From Brachionus rotundiformis (Eukaryota > Rotifera > Eurotatoria > Ploima > Brachionidae): a DNA stretch of 64,000 bases. The notes below the pieces were generated by a model. The model ran no database searches and was not told the DNA's origin. It was given only the letters and a program-made list of their open reading frames with translations. The stretch's first letter is position 1, and each line of letters starts with the position of its first letter. The stretch covers positions 2,201,923 through 2,265,922 of the forward strand of contig JAESIW010000200.1 in the NCBI GenBank assembly GCA_016802295.1. Direction: 5' to 3'. Position numbers and translations under genes: made by a program. Shown in pieces: positions 1-10,805 of this stretch.

Positions 1-38
1 GGCTTAGCCGTTTTAGCTTTTTCTTTGGTAGCAACCAT
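1..38 (-). CDS. 5' end of a basic protein gene, cut by window edge
   Basis: Read on the minus strand, an ATG at 38-36 opens a frame MVATKEKAKTAKP that runs off the left edge. The Lys/Ala-rich start resembles N-termini of cytosolic ribosomal proteins (for example the L23A type), but 13 residues are too few to name it. It is divergent from the small gene at 247, leaving about 208 bp for a shared promoter. Confidence 0.35.
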   Translation of the reverse strand, partial: MVATKEKAKTAK

Positions 39-246
39 TTTTCGAGCTATTTCTAATATCTAAATGATTTGGAAAAATGATCAATTGGAAATAATGTTTT
101 CTTTCTTTACAAGTTTCTTGATATTATTTATTGAACTAATAATTAAGTTGATATGAATTTATAATTTGTTTAAAAATTATAAATTTAAAAAGCTTTTCAA
201 TAAAAAAAACATCTTCGTTGTTAACTGCTTTTTATATTTCGTTGTC

Positions 247-896
247 ATGGAAATGTCAAATAACCTTTTTGAAAAAGAAAAGTTAATAAATAAAAATTGA
301 TAATATTGCGTGCTTTTGTAAATAAAGTTTTTTTAATTTTTTATTTTAAGAATAATGGTTAGTTTGCTCATTTATTTTTCAGTCCATTTCGACTTAATAC
401 GAATATAAAGTTATAGAGTAATAAGCTGTATTTGATAATTTAAATATTCAAAAAATAAAAAATGTATCTGATAAATTGACAAATATGGTTTTTGTTTAAA
501 AAGTTTAAAAGTGAAAAGTTTAAATGAAGTCAATAAAATCATTCAAATTTTAATTATTGATTTCCTTTTTTTGGTCATTAAATAATTTATTCTGAAAAAA
601 ATTATCTAAAATCTAAAATTTTGAATTTTCTATCACATCAGATTTTATAATTTTGTTCATTTACTGGTAAAAAAAGTATTCCTAGTTAGTTTAAAACTTT
701 ATTAAAATAGAATAAACTAAAATAATAAAATAACTTAGTTAAAATCATGTTTCATAATTATTTTTAAGATAATGATTTCATGATTTGCCCATTTTTTTTG
801 TCTAGAAAAATATTTTAACAACTTAAAATTAACTTTCAGCAACCTGCACCTTCTCTATCCAAAGCTCCACTTTACCATCCAAGAACTAATGCATAA
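247..896 (+). CDS. Candidate 47-aa microprotein, four exons
   Basis: Exons 247-281, 383-409, 642-666 and 840-896 join in phase through canonical introns (gttaat..ttttcag, gttata..catcag, gtaaaa..tttcag) to a 47-residue protein ending in TAA. The protein starts MEMSNNLFEKENPFRLNT and ends SLSKAPLYHPRTNA. It has no signal peptide or membrane segment and one short hydrophobic patch (FYNFVHLL). The last exon has coding-like composition against very AT-rich flanks, and its stop lies 30 bp from the convergent isoleucyl-tRNA synthetase stop. I do not recognise the family. It could be a conserved mitochondrial or ciliary microprotein, or the last exon could belong to a different model. Confidence 0.42.
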
Positions 897-926
897 AAAT
901 TTAAATTCTAATAAAAATATATTTAT

Positions 927-3900
927 TTAAAATATTACATCAAAGCTTTTTCCCTGAACCTTCAGATTTTGACCACTCTCCAAGGTTTTAACTGGTTTCT
1001 TAAGATTGCTTTCCAAATACTCAATTGAATTATTCAATAAGTTATCCAGCTTGCTTTTTGCAGGCTTAACTTGATAATATATAATAATATCATCAGTTGG
1101 AACTAATTTATATTCTTTCCTCAATCGTTGGACTCTATTGACAACATCTCTTAAAACTCCTTCATTAACCATCTCTTCATCAGGAGTGATGTCTAATAAT
1201 TCAATAACGTTCCTATCAAAACCAGGTTCATATTGACTAAATTTTGAGGAATCCAATTTTGGAAGTATCAAAATGTCTTCAAGAAGCAATTCAGTGCCAT
1301 CAAGTAGAAATTTTCCATTTTTTCTCAACTCTTGAACTTCAGAATCTGTCATTTTTTCAATGAGACCACTCAATTTTTTCATCTTATCTTTAACTTTATT
1401 TGCCAATACAGCAAAGTTGGGCTTAGCTTTCATTTCGATGCCGTATTGCTCTTTGTCTAGAGTAAGATAAAACTTTTTCACATTCAATTCCTCATATATA
1501 TATGATTCTACATTTTTTATAGCTGAATCTATTCCGGCATAGTTCTCTACAATGACCACCAATTCTTTGAGTGGTAGTCTAAGTGGTAATTTTTTACGAT
1601 CACGTAGAGTTCTGCCCAAAACAATAATTCTTTGCATAACTTCGAACAAATTTTCTGTCTCTGAATCAATTAAGTTTTCATTTACTTCTGGTATTGACAA
1701 ATAATGAACACTAGCAAACTCCAATTGGTTGGCCTTATCTCCAAGATATTTTTTTATACGCTGGTAAATTGACTCGGTCAAAAATGGAATGAATGGTGCG
1801 CACAATCTGATCATCCAGTAAAGAACATTGTACAGGGTATTCAATGCCATGAATGAGTCTTCAGGTCCAGTTTCACCTCTTAGGCGTCTACGGTTCAATC
1901 TTACATACCAATTGCACAGAGTGTCAATAAATTTAATAAGTCGAGGAAGCACCGTGTAAAGACGATAAGCGTCCATCTCTTGACGTACAAATTTGAGCAA
2001 GCTTTGGATCGAAGAAAGAAGCCATTTATCCATTATATTCACACCAGTATATTGTAAAATTTCCTCATAAGAAAATTTTTTATTCTGGTCACCTTCCCAT
2101 CTCTCTATATTCTGGATTAAAAACTTTGATGCGTTCACCCATGGCAAAAAAGCATCTTTTATCACATCGCGGACTCCCTTTTCAACAAATTTAACTGCAT
2201 CACCTCTAACTGCAGGAGAAGAGATCAAGTACAATCTAATGCTGTCCGCACCATATTTATGAATTGTTTCTGATGGATCGGGGAAATTTTTTTTACTTTT
2301 GCTCATTTTTTGTCCGTCAGCTGCGAGAACAAGACCATTTGTGATCAAATTTTTAAATGGTGGCTTGTTGAAAATAGCTGTAGAAATTACTAAAAGAGTG
2401 TAGAACCATCCTCTGGTTTGATCAATACCTTCTGCAATAAAATCAGCTGGAAAGTTATTTTCGAATTCTTGTTTGCGTTCGAATGGATAATGGACTTGAG
2501 CATAAGGCATACTTCCAGATTCAAACCAGCAATCAAAAACTTCAGGAACACGTTTAAGAACTCCTTTACCCATTTTTGATGGAATTGTTATCTTATCTAC
2601 AAATTCCTTATGAATATCAGTTATATCTTGGATTCCACTGAGTTCTTTAAGTTCCTGAATGGAACCGACACAAACAACTTCTTCAAAGTCGTCAGAGACC
2701 CATAAAGGTATTGGGTTTCCCCAGAATCTATTTCGACTAATAGCCCAGTCTCTGGCATCCGACAACCAATTTGCGAATCGCTTTTCTTTGGCAAAGTCAG
2801 GCACCCAATATGTCTGTGCATTATTTTCTAAAAGTTTATCTTTTATATCTTCTACTTTAACAAACCAGCTTGGCACAGCTTTGTACAAAAGTGGTGTATC
2901 CGATCTCCAGCAGAATGGATATTGATGCTGAATGGTTGCTTGGGAATATAAGCGATTCTTGTCTTTCAAATGTTTCATTATATGCTTATCAGCTTCTTTT
3001 ACATGTTGACCAGCAAAATCTGTTACTTCACTGGTGAAACAACCTGACGGATCAACTGGGCACACAATTGGTCCTACTTTAGTTATTATTTTTGCCTCAA
3101 GACACACGCGGTAATCGTCTTCGCCAAAATAAGGGGCTTGGTGAACAATACCAGTGCCACTATCACTAGTTACATAAGAATCATTGAGTACTTGAAACGC
3201 ATTTTCACCAACATTATCAGCAAAGTAGTTAAACAATGGTCTGTACTTTTGTCCTTTGAAAAACGAACCTTTTTGTTTGTCCAAAATCTCATAATCTTCA
3301 GCACTTTTAAAAACTTCTGCTAGCCTTGCTTCGGCCAATACAAAAAGTTGATTATCATGCTTTTTGTCTTTTAGTTTGACATAATCTAGCTCCGAGTGCA
3401 TACAGAGTGCCAAGTTGCTTGGCAAAGTCCATGGAGTTGTGGTCCAAGCCAAAAATGAGTAGCCCAAATCATTTCCCTTACTATCTAGGGCTGGAAATGT
3501 GATGACTACTGCCGGATCTTGAACATCTTTATAATTTTGACCTGCTTCAAAATTTGACAAAGGAGTACAACATGATGTCGAGTATGGCATTACTTTAAAA
3601 CCTCGATAGACCAGATTTTTTTTGTATATTTCCTTAAATACCCACCAAACCGATTCCATAAAAGTTGGATAAAGTGTTTTATAATCATTTTTAAAATCAA
3701 TCCATCTACCAAGGCGAGAAATTATATCTTCCCATTCTTGAGAGTATCTCATTACAATGCTTCTACATTCGTTATTGTATACATCAACACCCATTTTGAA
3801 AACATCATTAGGACCTTTGATACCTAATTTTTTATCTATTTCGAACTCAACAGGAAGACCATGACAATCCCAGCCAAATCTTCTCTCGACATGATGACCA

Positions 3901-4166
3901 GTTTGGGTTGCCCAGCGAGTGACTGTGTCTTTAATTGTACCAGCTAATATATGCCCGTAGTGAGGTAGACCAGTGGCAAATGGCGGACCATCATAAAATG
4001 TAAAGCGTTTTTGATTTTCAGAAAGCTTAAGTTGAGTTCGAAATGCATCTATTTCTTTCCACATTTTCAGAACCTTTTCCTCTTCTTTTGGAAAATCAAA
4101 ACTTTCCGTATCCATTTCGCCATCTAAATTGTCTACTTCATCCTGTTTTCTATTTTTTGAGGCCAT
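927..4166 (-). CDS. IARS1: Cytosolic isoleucine--tRNA ligase
   Basis: Class I aminoacyl-tRNA synthetase that charges tRNA-Ile with isoleucine in the cytosol. A single uninterrupted 1079-codon frame starts MASKNRKQDEVDNLDGEMD. The HIGH-type signature is seen as PHYGH at about residues 68-72 and the second signature as KMSKS at about 619-623, after GLVLAADGQ. The CP1 editing region lies between them (GTGIVHQAPYFGEDDYRV). The C-terminal anticodon-binding helices are present, but the protein is about 180 residues shorter than human IARS1 (1262 aa), mainly in the C-terminal extension. It is intronless although neighbours have many introns. The A/G-rich TCTGAAAAG just before the ATG could be a splice or trans-splice acceptor. 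The assignment is secure. Confidence 0.97.
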   Translation of the reverse strand: MASKNRKQDEVDNLDGEMDTESFDFPKEEEKVLKMWKEIDAFRTQLKLSENQKRFTFYDGPPFATGLPHYGHILAGTIKDTVTRWATQTGHHVERRFGWDCHGLPVEFEIDKKLGIKGPNDVFKMGVDVYNNECRSIVMRYSQEWEDIISRLGRWIDFKNDYKTLYPTFMESVWWVFKEIYKKNLVYRGFKVMPYSTSCCTPLSNFEAGQNYKDVQDPAVVITFPALDSKGNDLGYSFLAWTTTPWTLPSNLALCMHSELDYVKLKDKKHDNQLFVLAEARLAEVFKSAEDYEILDKQKGSFFKGQKYRPLFNYFADNVGENAFQVLNDSYVTSDSGTGIVHQAPYFGEDDYRVCLEAKIITKVGPIVCPVDPSGCFTSEVTDFAGQHVKEADKHIMKHLKDKNRLYSQATIQHQYPFCWRSDTPLLYKAVPSWFVKVEDIKDKLLENNAQTYWVPDFAKEKRFANWLSDARDWAISRNRFWGNPIPLWVSDDFEEVVCVGSIQELKELSGIQDITDIHKEFVDKITIPSKMGKGVLKRVPEVFDCWFESGSMPYAQVHYPFERKQEFENNFPADFIAEGIDQTRGWFYTLLVISTAIFNKPPFKNLITNGLVLAADGQKMSKSKKNFPDPSETIHKYGADSIRLYLISSPAVRGDAVKFVEKGVRDVIKDAFLPWVNASKFLIQNIERWEGDQNKKFSYEEILQYTGVNIMDKWLLSSIQSLLKFVRQEMDAYRLYTVLPRLIKFIDTLCNWYVRLNRRRLRGETGPEDSFMALNTLYNVLYWMIRLCAPFIPFLTESIYQRIKKYLGDKANQLEFASVHYLSIPEVNENLIDSETENLFEVMQRIIVLGRTLRDRKKLPLRLPLKELVVIVENYAGIDSAIKNVESYIYEELNVKKFYLTLDKEQYGIEMKAKPNFAVLANKVKDKMKKLSGLIEKMTDSEVQELRKNGKFLLDGTELLLEDILILPKLDSSKFSQYEPGFDRNVIELLDITPDEEMVNEGVLRDVVNRVQRLRKEYKLVPTDDIIIYYQVKPAKSKLDNLLNNSIEYLESNLKKPVKTLESGQNLKVQGKSFDVIF

Positions 4167-5300
4167 CTTTTCAGATTTAAAATCAAAAATCTAATCAAAG
4201 GTAAATTTTAAATTAAATAGAAAGGGAAAATATTTAATAAAACATTTATAAATTAAAATTATTTTTATACTGCAGAATAAAACATGTCAAGTTTGAATTT
4301 TTTTCTTAAATTTCATTTACAAGTCAACAAATTGCATCATGGTAAAAAAATACTACCGATTGAAATTATTTCGAAATTTATTGTATTATTTTTACCATAT
4401 TGGTAACATAAACCATGAGAAAATATTCGCTTATTTTTAGCGAAAAGATAATATAATTTAAAAAATCTGTTAATTTTAGCTCGAAAAATATCCTTTTTGC
4501 ATAATTTTTGATTAAATCATAAACAAAATGTGCAAATAATCGATCTGCAAACCAGTAAACTTGAATCGAAACAGCAGAAATTTTTAAAAAAATTAACATT
4601 TAATTTTCAAAAATTTAAATTTTTATTCATTTTTCAATTGAATTGAATACATTTATTAAAGAAAATATTGAAAAGTGAATAATCAAATTTTTCAAAACTT
4701 CATGTTTTAAGAATTTAAATTATTTGATAATTTTACTTTAATTTAAATTCAAAAAGACTATTAATATGTTTTGTAAAATGTTTTTAAATGCTGAACATTT
4801 CTGTTTCGGAAAAATATCTAATTTATTCGAAAAAGAATTTAAGAATGCATCTCTAAATGGTTTAAAGATTATAACTATAACATCTAAAGAAATATCTTAA
4901 GCTAGAAAGATATGTGTAAATTAAAAAAGAAAAAATTTCAAATTTTTTATATCATAAATTTTTCTAGGTTAATCTTGTACCCAACTTTACTCAAGTCCAA
5001 TGATAAAGATGGACAATGAATAAACTTAAATCCAAAATTGGTTTCGGTTTGTAGCGCTTTCAATTTTCCAAAATTATTTAAATTTTTTAAAAAGCACAAA
5101 AATCTTCGAAAAATCATAAAATATTATAATTTTTGTTTATGAGTTCTTATTTGGAGAAAAATTATTTTCTATTATTTAATTAACTTATTCACATCTTATT
5201 TTAAACAAACCCAGAATTTCCTACAAGACCTTTCTGAAGATAAATTTTGAGTTTTTATTTTAGATTCTAATCAATTATTAAAACAAATTCAAATAAATAA
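4167..5300. other. AT-rich spacer between divergent IARS1 and PAN3
   Basis: About 1.1 kb of A/T-rich sequence holding the promoters of the two divergent genes. Only short, low-complexity frames occur (for example a 73-codon Phe/Ile/Leu-rich frame at 4378-4599). I see no RNA gene or repeat family. Confidence 0.6.
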
Positions 5301-8247
5301 ATGTCTACGACAAATAGTAATTTTGACAATGATCCGTTTCCAGTCTTTACTCCGGTAATTTATAAACAATATCTTAAAAAATTCACCTGTTTGAAATAAA
5401 ATTAAGAAATAAAAATTTGTAATATCTTTATTAAAAAGTTTAATTTGTATTTATGTTTTTTATATTTATATATATAAAAAATTTACCTTAAGAAAGTTTA
5501 AATTTTTGCAATCAAGGCATTTTATTAATAAAGAAGCAATTAAATATTTATAAATTTAGAATAATTTATTTCTAGGCGAAAATTTTTTGATTTTTTACTT
5601 CACAGCCAACAACAGATTTATGATAATAATAATGTAAAAATCATCGAAAATCAATTAATTAATAGGATAATCATTATGTTTTAATTAAATTATTAAATTT
5701 AATAATTTTAGAGAAACTCATTTCAGCAGCAGCTGGGCAGATCACCAATGCAACAAAATCAGCAACTGTCTGTTTCTAATGTAAATAATCTTGTTCAATC
5801 TCCATTCAATTCATCCCGATTTAATTCAACATCTAACCAAAACATACTTTCTTCAAATCGAACTCCCTCAACACATGGAAATTTGCGAAATCAATTCAAC
5901 CCTGACGTAATTTATTTATTCTAAATTAAAATAATAAAATTTTTTATTATTATTTATTAGCCTGCCTCGGTAAATCGGCAAATTTTGGCAAATATGGTCC
6001 AAAATTGTAATTATATCATAAATTATATTAAAAATTTTAATAAATCTTTAAATAAATACGCATTTTTATTACTAGTGTCACTTACAGCTCCTCAAACTCC
6101 TTTGATCAACAAGCTTCAAACACCTAGCACAACCCCTCCTCCTCAATCAATTAATGCCAGTCATCATCATGGTTCATCTGCACATAGGAAACTTTTCCCC
6201 AATATGGATAGTCATGTTGGTTATTTTATCTTATCTTTTTTATATACTCTATTAAAAAATAGCTAGGAAATAATGAAATGCTATTGCTAAATGGTGCCCA
6301 AATGGACTCAGGTCTATCGAACCATTTTCTAGCTCAACAGCAAGCCGGGGTTGTTCCGCATCATCTCATGAGTCAGCAGTTTTCGCAGCCTGAAATTGAG
6401 CCTAGTCGTATTATTCCGAACGATTTGTCCAACATTACTCATTTGAAAAGATCTGACTCTTACTTCATGAGTGATGAGCTAAGAAGTGAAATTTTGAGGA
6501 AAAATTTGCTGGCAACTAGTGTGCCTATTCAAGATGTGGCTTTGCGTAAATTAATCTTTTAAATTGGGAAGTCATTAATATAAAAATGTTTTAAGAGTTG
6601 CCAGCTCAGGTCAAAGATTACCACAATCTGGTCCCTTTGGATAATCAACAAATGAATATTGATCACAAATCTAGGACATTTATTTTTCAGACAATAAGCT
6701 ATAAGGCCACACACATAAAGACTAATGTCACTTATTATCTCAAAAGAATTATGGGATTTAGATTTATAAACCAGCGTTATGCTGAAATAGTTGATGCATG
6801 GAAAAAAATTCAACATGCCAACATATGTGCTTTGAGGGATGTTTTCGGAACCAAAGAGTTTGATGGAGAGCATTGTAAGATTAGAAAAAATATTAAAATT
6901 AAGTACCATAAAAATAATTTATATAAAAGCAATTGTTTTTGTGTATGATTATTATCCCGGTTTAGAAACCCTTCAATATCGTTTGTATAATAATCCAAAT
7001 ATAAATATGAAAGGCTGGGCAAATCCGTATAATATCGATGGTGCAGCTAGACCTTTCTCCGCTGGTAAAAATATAAATGGTTCACGTTCACTGGGACTAT
7101 TGCCTGAGCAAAATGTCTGGGAGTTTGTAATTCAGTTGTCCTCAATCATTCGCACCATTCACTCAGCAAATTTAGCTTGCCGCATTGTTAATCCGTCAAG
7201 AATCTTGGTTGATCACAAATCAAGACTACGACTAAGTGGAGTTGGTATTTATGATATTTTAGACCACGAAAATGATCCTAATATGATAAGCAAATATCAA
7301 GTAAAGATTTTTATTTTTTTTAATTAGTTCATGTTGGATTATTTTTTAAACAAATCTAATAATTGGACTTATTTAAGCAAGAGGACTTGATTGAATTTGG
7401 TCGTTTGGTATTAGCTCTAGCATGTAACTCTTTAATAGCTATTCAAAAAGAGCACATTAGCACTTCAATAGAGATAGTCAATAGGAATTTTTCCAATGAT
7501 CTAAAAACCCTAATAGCGTAATTTTTAATTATTTTTTAAATTACTGTTCATATATTATAAAAGGCATTTTATGACTCCGGCTGGCAACTTAAATGGTAGA
7601 GCTAAAAGCATCAATGATGCCATGTCTTTAATTGGGCCTAGATTTTACAATGTTTTAGACAATTCGTATACTCGAGGAGACATAATTGAAAATGACCTGT
7701 CCAAAGAAATAGAGAATGGACGCCTCTTTCGTTTGATATGCAAGCTTAATACTGTCCTCGAGCGGCAAGAGTTAGTATATTTAGATATTCCTTATTTAAT
7801 GAATCAAGTTAAAAAATGGTTTTTAAAACTTTTTCACCGATTTTCTTTATATTCAATAAAAAAATTTAATATTTTATTTAATATTAAAATAAAAATTTTG
7901 GATATTTTGATTTTTTATTTTAGTTTTAATGGAGATGTACAATGGAGTGAAACAGGTGATCGGTACATGCTTAAGCTTTTCCGTGATTACATATTTCACC
8001 AAGTGACACCAAATGGTCAGCCATGGATCGATCTTTCACACATAGTTCAATGTTTAAACAAAGTAATTTTTTAGAAAATATAATTGATAGATAAGTTATG
8101 AATTTTTGTTAGTTTGATACTGGATCAAGCGAGAAAATTTGTTTAGTCTCGCCCGATAGTCAAAATATAATGATAGTAAGCTATTCTCAATTGAAAAAAT
8201 GCTTTGAAAAAGTATTTAATGAATTAATATCCTCTATGAATTCTTAG
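5301..8247 (+). CDS. PAN3: PAN2-PAN3 deadenylase complex subunit PAN3
   Basis: Regulatory subunit of the PAN2-PAN3 poly(A) nuclease that starts cytoplasmic mRNA deadenylation; it bridges PAN2 to PABP and to miRNA silencing factors. Twelve exons join in phase to 659 aa: 5301-5354, 5616-5633, 5727-5906, 5961-6006, 6088-6215, 6263-6545, 6596-6874, 6930-7300, 7378-7517, 7564-7770, 7924-8062 and 8113-8247. The order is a Gln/Asn/Ser/Pro-rich disordered N-terminus, the pseudokinase fold (SRTFIFQTISYKATHIKTNV; VYDYYPGLETL), then the coiled-coil and C-terminal knob (WSETGDRYMLKLFRDY; WIDLSHIVQCLNK). No N-terminal CCCH zinc finger is visible, unlike long vertebrate isoforms. The tiny second exon (6 codons) is the least certain. 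Confidence 0.93.
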
Positions 8248-8900
8248 ATTCGAAGGTTTTAATCTGTTTTTGTTGTTTGTTGTCTTCTTTTTCTTTACAA
8301 AAACTTAAAATTCCAAATTTACGGTGACTTTTTTAAATTTTATTTAGATTCTTTTTTTGAATATAAACTCAAAGAGTTTAAATAGATAATAGTAGCGATT
8401 GTTAAAATAAAAAGTAAAACTGCTGGTCATGTTTCTGCTAATTGGTATTTAATGTCTCCGGAATTTCTACTATTTATTAGAGTTTTGGTTGTTCAACTTT
8501 CTATATATAATAATTATCTGTTTGGAATTTTAAGGCTTTATTTTTTATAAGTATAAAATTTTTTTTGTTTATATTTTTGTGTTTGCATAACTTAAAGAAA
8601 ATCAGCATTAAAATCTGTTTGTGAACAGAATATCTCAAAAATGAAAATTAATGTCAAAAAATTATTTCTAAAAAGTTAAAAATTCGAAAAAGTTAATAAT
8701 AAAAATAAAAAAATTAAATAAAATTTTGTTTTTGAAATAAAAAAAAAGGACAGCGGTTAAGACCGCTGTATCACAATGAAAATCTAACAAGCTGATATTA
8801 ATTTACTACGCTAGATGAAATCTTTTGCCTTTTAAACCCAACAATTTTGACCATCTTTATGATTTTTAGCCAAAATTATTTATGAATTTCATCAATTAAT
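8248..8900. other. Intergenic AT-rich spacer
   Basis: A/T-rich, with a perfect short hairpin at 8750-8769 as its only GC-containing structure. It may hold an upstream exon or promoter of the following TMEM272-like gene. Confidence 0.5.
8750..8769. repeat. Perfect 8-bp inverted repeat (hairpin)
   Basis: ACAGCGGT, loop TAAG, ACCGCTGT: a perfect GC-containing 8-bp stem in an A/T-only stretch. The GCGGTTAAG core resembles an A-box of Ser/Leu tRNAs, but no acceptor stem, anticodon arm or B-box follows. It could be a tRNA-derived repeat remnant or a structured RNA element. Confidence 0.55.
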
Positions 8901-9679
8901 ATGGTAGCTTTTATATTTTTTATGAAATTTAAATAAAAAATTTATTTCTATTTCAAGGATCTGGATGCAAATTCAATTGAAATTCAGCTTGCTCAAAAAG
9001 ACCAGAATTCCTTTAACTTTGGGAAAAATGCGCCTCCTGGATATGAAAATTCAAATTCAAAATGTATTTTGGAAACCCGAAATCTGATAGAAATAATTAA
9101 TGTTGTTTATTTTAAGTGGCAGCGCCAACATCATCCACTTTTTTTAGAACAATTAAATATGCAGGAGACACAACTCGAAGAAGCTACCGCCGACTAATGA
9201 ACCTGGGTGAAATTTGTATTTGTTCATCATCATTACTGGTCATCTTGGTTATATTAATCGCTATCCCAATCACCATGATAATTATAGGTTTTATTCATTT
9301 TAACGATTGCAGAATACAACGTCTTATACCAATTTGGTTAATTGTTTCCGGATTTTTAACAATCATCAAAAATGTATCCACTTTTGTTGATAGAATAAAA
9401 AACCGGGATGAAAACCAAACAGGAAACAAAATTCTAAGTGTATTCGATTCTTTTTTGACAATAGTCATAGTAGTTTGGTTTGTTTGCGGAAATATCTGGA
9501 CCTATTCAAACTATTCAAAAGTTCAAACTACCAATCCATCCGAAGACAATTACTGTCATTCATTAGTTTATTATTTTTCATTTTGGATAATAACTTCAAT
9601 TTATATTTTAATTGTAGTGGCTTGTATAATATTTTGCTGTACTATTTGTATTACGATTTTCCTACCAACTAGAAAATAA
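8901..9679 (+). CDS. TMEM272-like four-TM protein with PPxY motif
   Basis: Model: exon 1 is just the ATG at 8901-8903, then 8958-9063 and 9117-9679, giving 223 aa. The N-terminal cytosolic part carries APPGYE, a PPxY-type WW-domain ligand. Four hydrophobic segments follow. The loop between TM1 and TM2 has FIHFNDCRIQRLIPIWLIV, matching the (H/N)xCPxQPxIPIYLIV core of TMEM272-like proteins. Later segments are SFLTIVIVVWFVCGNIW and the Cys/Ile-rich last helix. The function of this family is unknown to me. The main exon and the one before it are firm because frame and phase agree; the one-codon first exon is inferred and an upstream start is possible. Confidence 0.8.
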
Positions 9680-9850
9680 ACCTCTCTACAAAAGCCTTTT
9701 AAATGTAAATAAAATTTGTTAAGCAGTTATATAATTATATCTCTACTAATTAATAAAAATATATTTTAATAATTTTTGGAATGTTTATTTATTAATTAAA
9801 GATTTTGAAATGAAGATAACGAGTATTGATTTAACTTGGGTTAGATGTCA

Positions 9851-10551
9851 TTATGACTTCATTAAACCTCTAGCTCTGAGATTTCTTACAAGTACTCTAA
9901 CAATGCCAATTGATACCATGTATCTAAAAGGCGCTATTACTTTGTAAACCATGTAGGCTGTAGCAAAGTGTTTTATGTCTGTACCAGTCACCCAGCCGTT
10001 TTTCGGCTTGTAATTGTCAATTTTTTCATGTATTGATTTGACTGTACTCTCGGCCATTATATTCATCTTATGAAATAGATTCAATATTTGAGTAATGTCA
10101 TATCCTCTTAAAAAAATTATTATAAATAAGTAATAAAAATAGATTTGTTGAAATAAAATGAAATTAACTGCTTTGAAATTAAGAAAAATCCGTAAATCCA
10201 TAGAACAACTGTAGTCAAATGGACAACAAGGAATGTTGGTCCATACTGGCTGTAAAATTGCTTAAATTTAGACATTTTTTTAGGAGCTTGTTCACTGTTT
10301 GGAGATTGTCCAGTCTCAGTCGTGTAACGTCGGAATAAAATGCTTTTATCCCTTGGATAGAGTTTTAAGGCTCCATCCATGTTTTTGGAAGAAAAATTGA
10401 TTATAGAATTGTTTTTTGAGTTTAAAAATTTTGAACTTTTTAAACCTGATGTATAATTGGAAAAGCTGTAGCAAGAAAACTTTGAGAAATTGTTCAAATA
10501 AGCTCCACGAGTAATTAAAGAATTACGCAAAATAATGTTAAAAATTCCCAT
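9851..10551 (-). CDS. FAM210 family mitochondrial protein
   Basis: Two exons on the minus strand (10551-10169 and 10106-9851) join in phase (CA|A) to 212 aa. The N-terminus is basic, Ser/Asn-rich and poor in acidic residues, like a mitochondrial presequence (MGIFNIILRNSLITRGAYL). The DUF1279/FAM210 domain follows: KFKQFYSQYGPTFLVVHLTT, a membrane helix (VVLWIYGFFLI), and the C-terminal block AYMVYKVIAPFRYMVSIGIV plus VLVRNLRARG. FAM210A/B are mitochondrial inner-membrane proteins linked to mitochondrial translation and muscle, bone or red-cell physiology. The A versus B paralogue is not assigned. The gene is convergent with the TMEM272-like gene, with 171 bp between stops. Confidence 0.9.
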
Positions 10552-10805
10552 TTTAAACTAATTTAACAATTTAAAAATAAAAATAAATGACATTAAATTA
10601 AGGATTAATCAAGTCCTTTTTAATTGAAATAATAAAATCTTTTAGAATATTTTTCTTTTTCTAAATTTTTATGTTTCTAATTTAATTTAATTGTATTTTA
10701 TTTAAAATTAAATATTCAATATAAAGCAAAAATAAAAATGAAAATAAAAAAAATCCTCTTTTATACCGCGGAAACGAGAGACCAATGCGTACTTAATAAA
10801 AATTA

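Noticed and set aside
4378..4599. 73-codon minus-strand frame upstream of IARS1
   Set aside because: Phe/Ile/Leu-rich translation of A/T sequence without start context or homology.
6559..7022. Minus-strand frames of 70-116 codons
   Set aside because: Antisense to PAN3 exons 7 and 8, which have clear family similarity on the plus strand.
8747..8800. tRNA gene suggested by AGCGGTTAAG
   Set aside because: No acceptor stem, anticodon arm or B-box; only a hairpin is supported.
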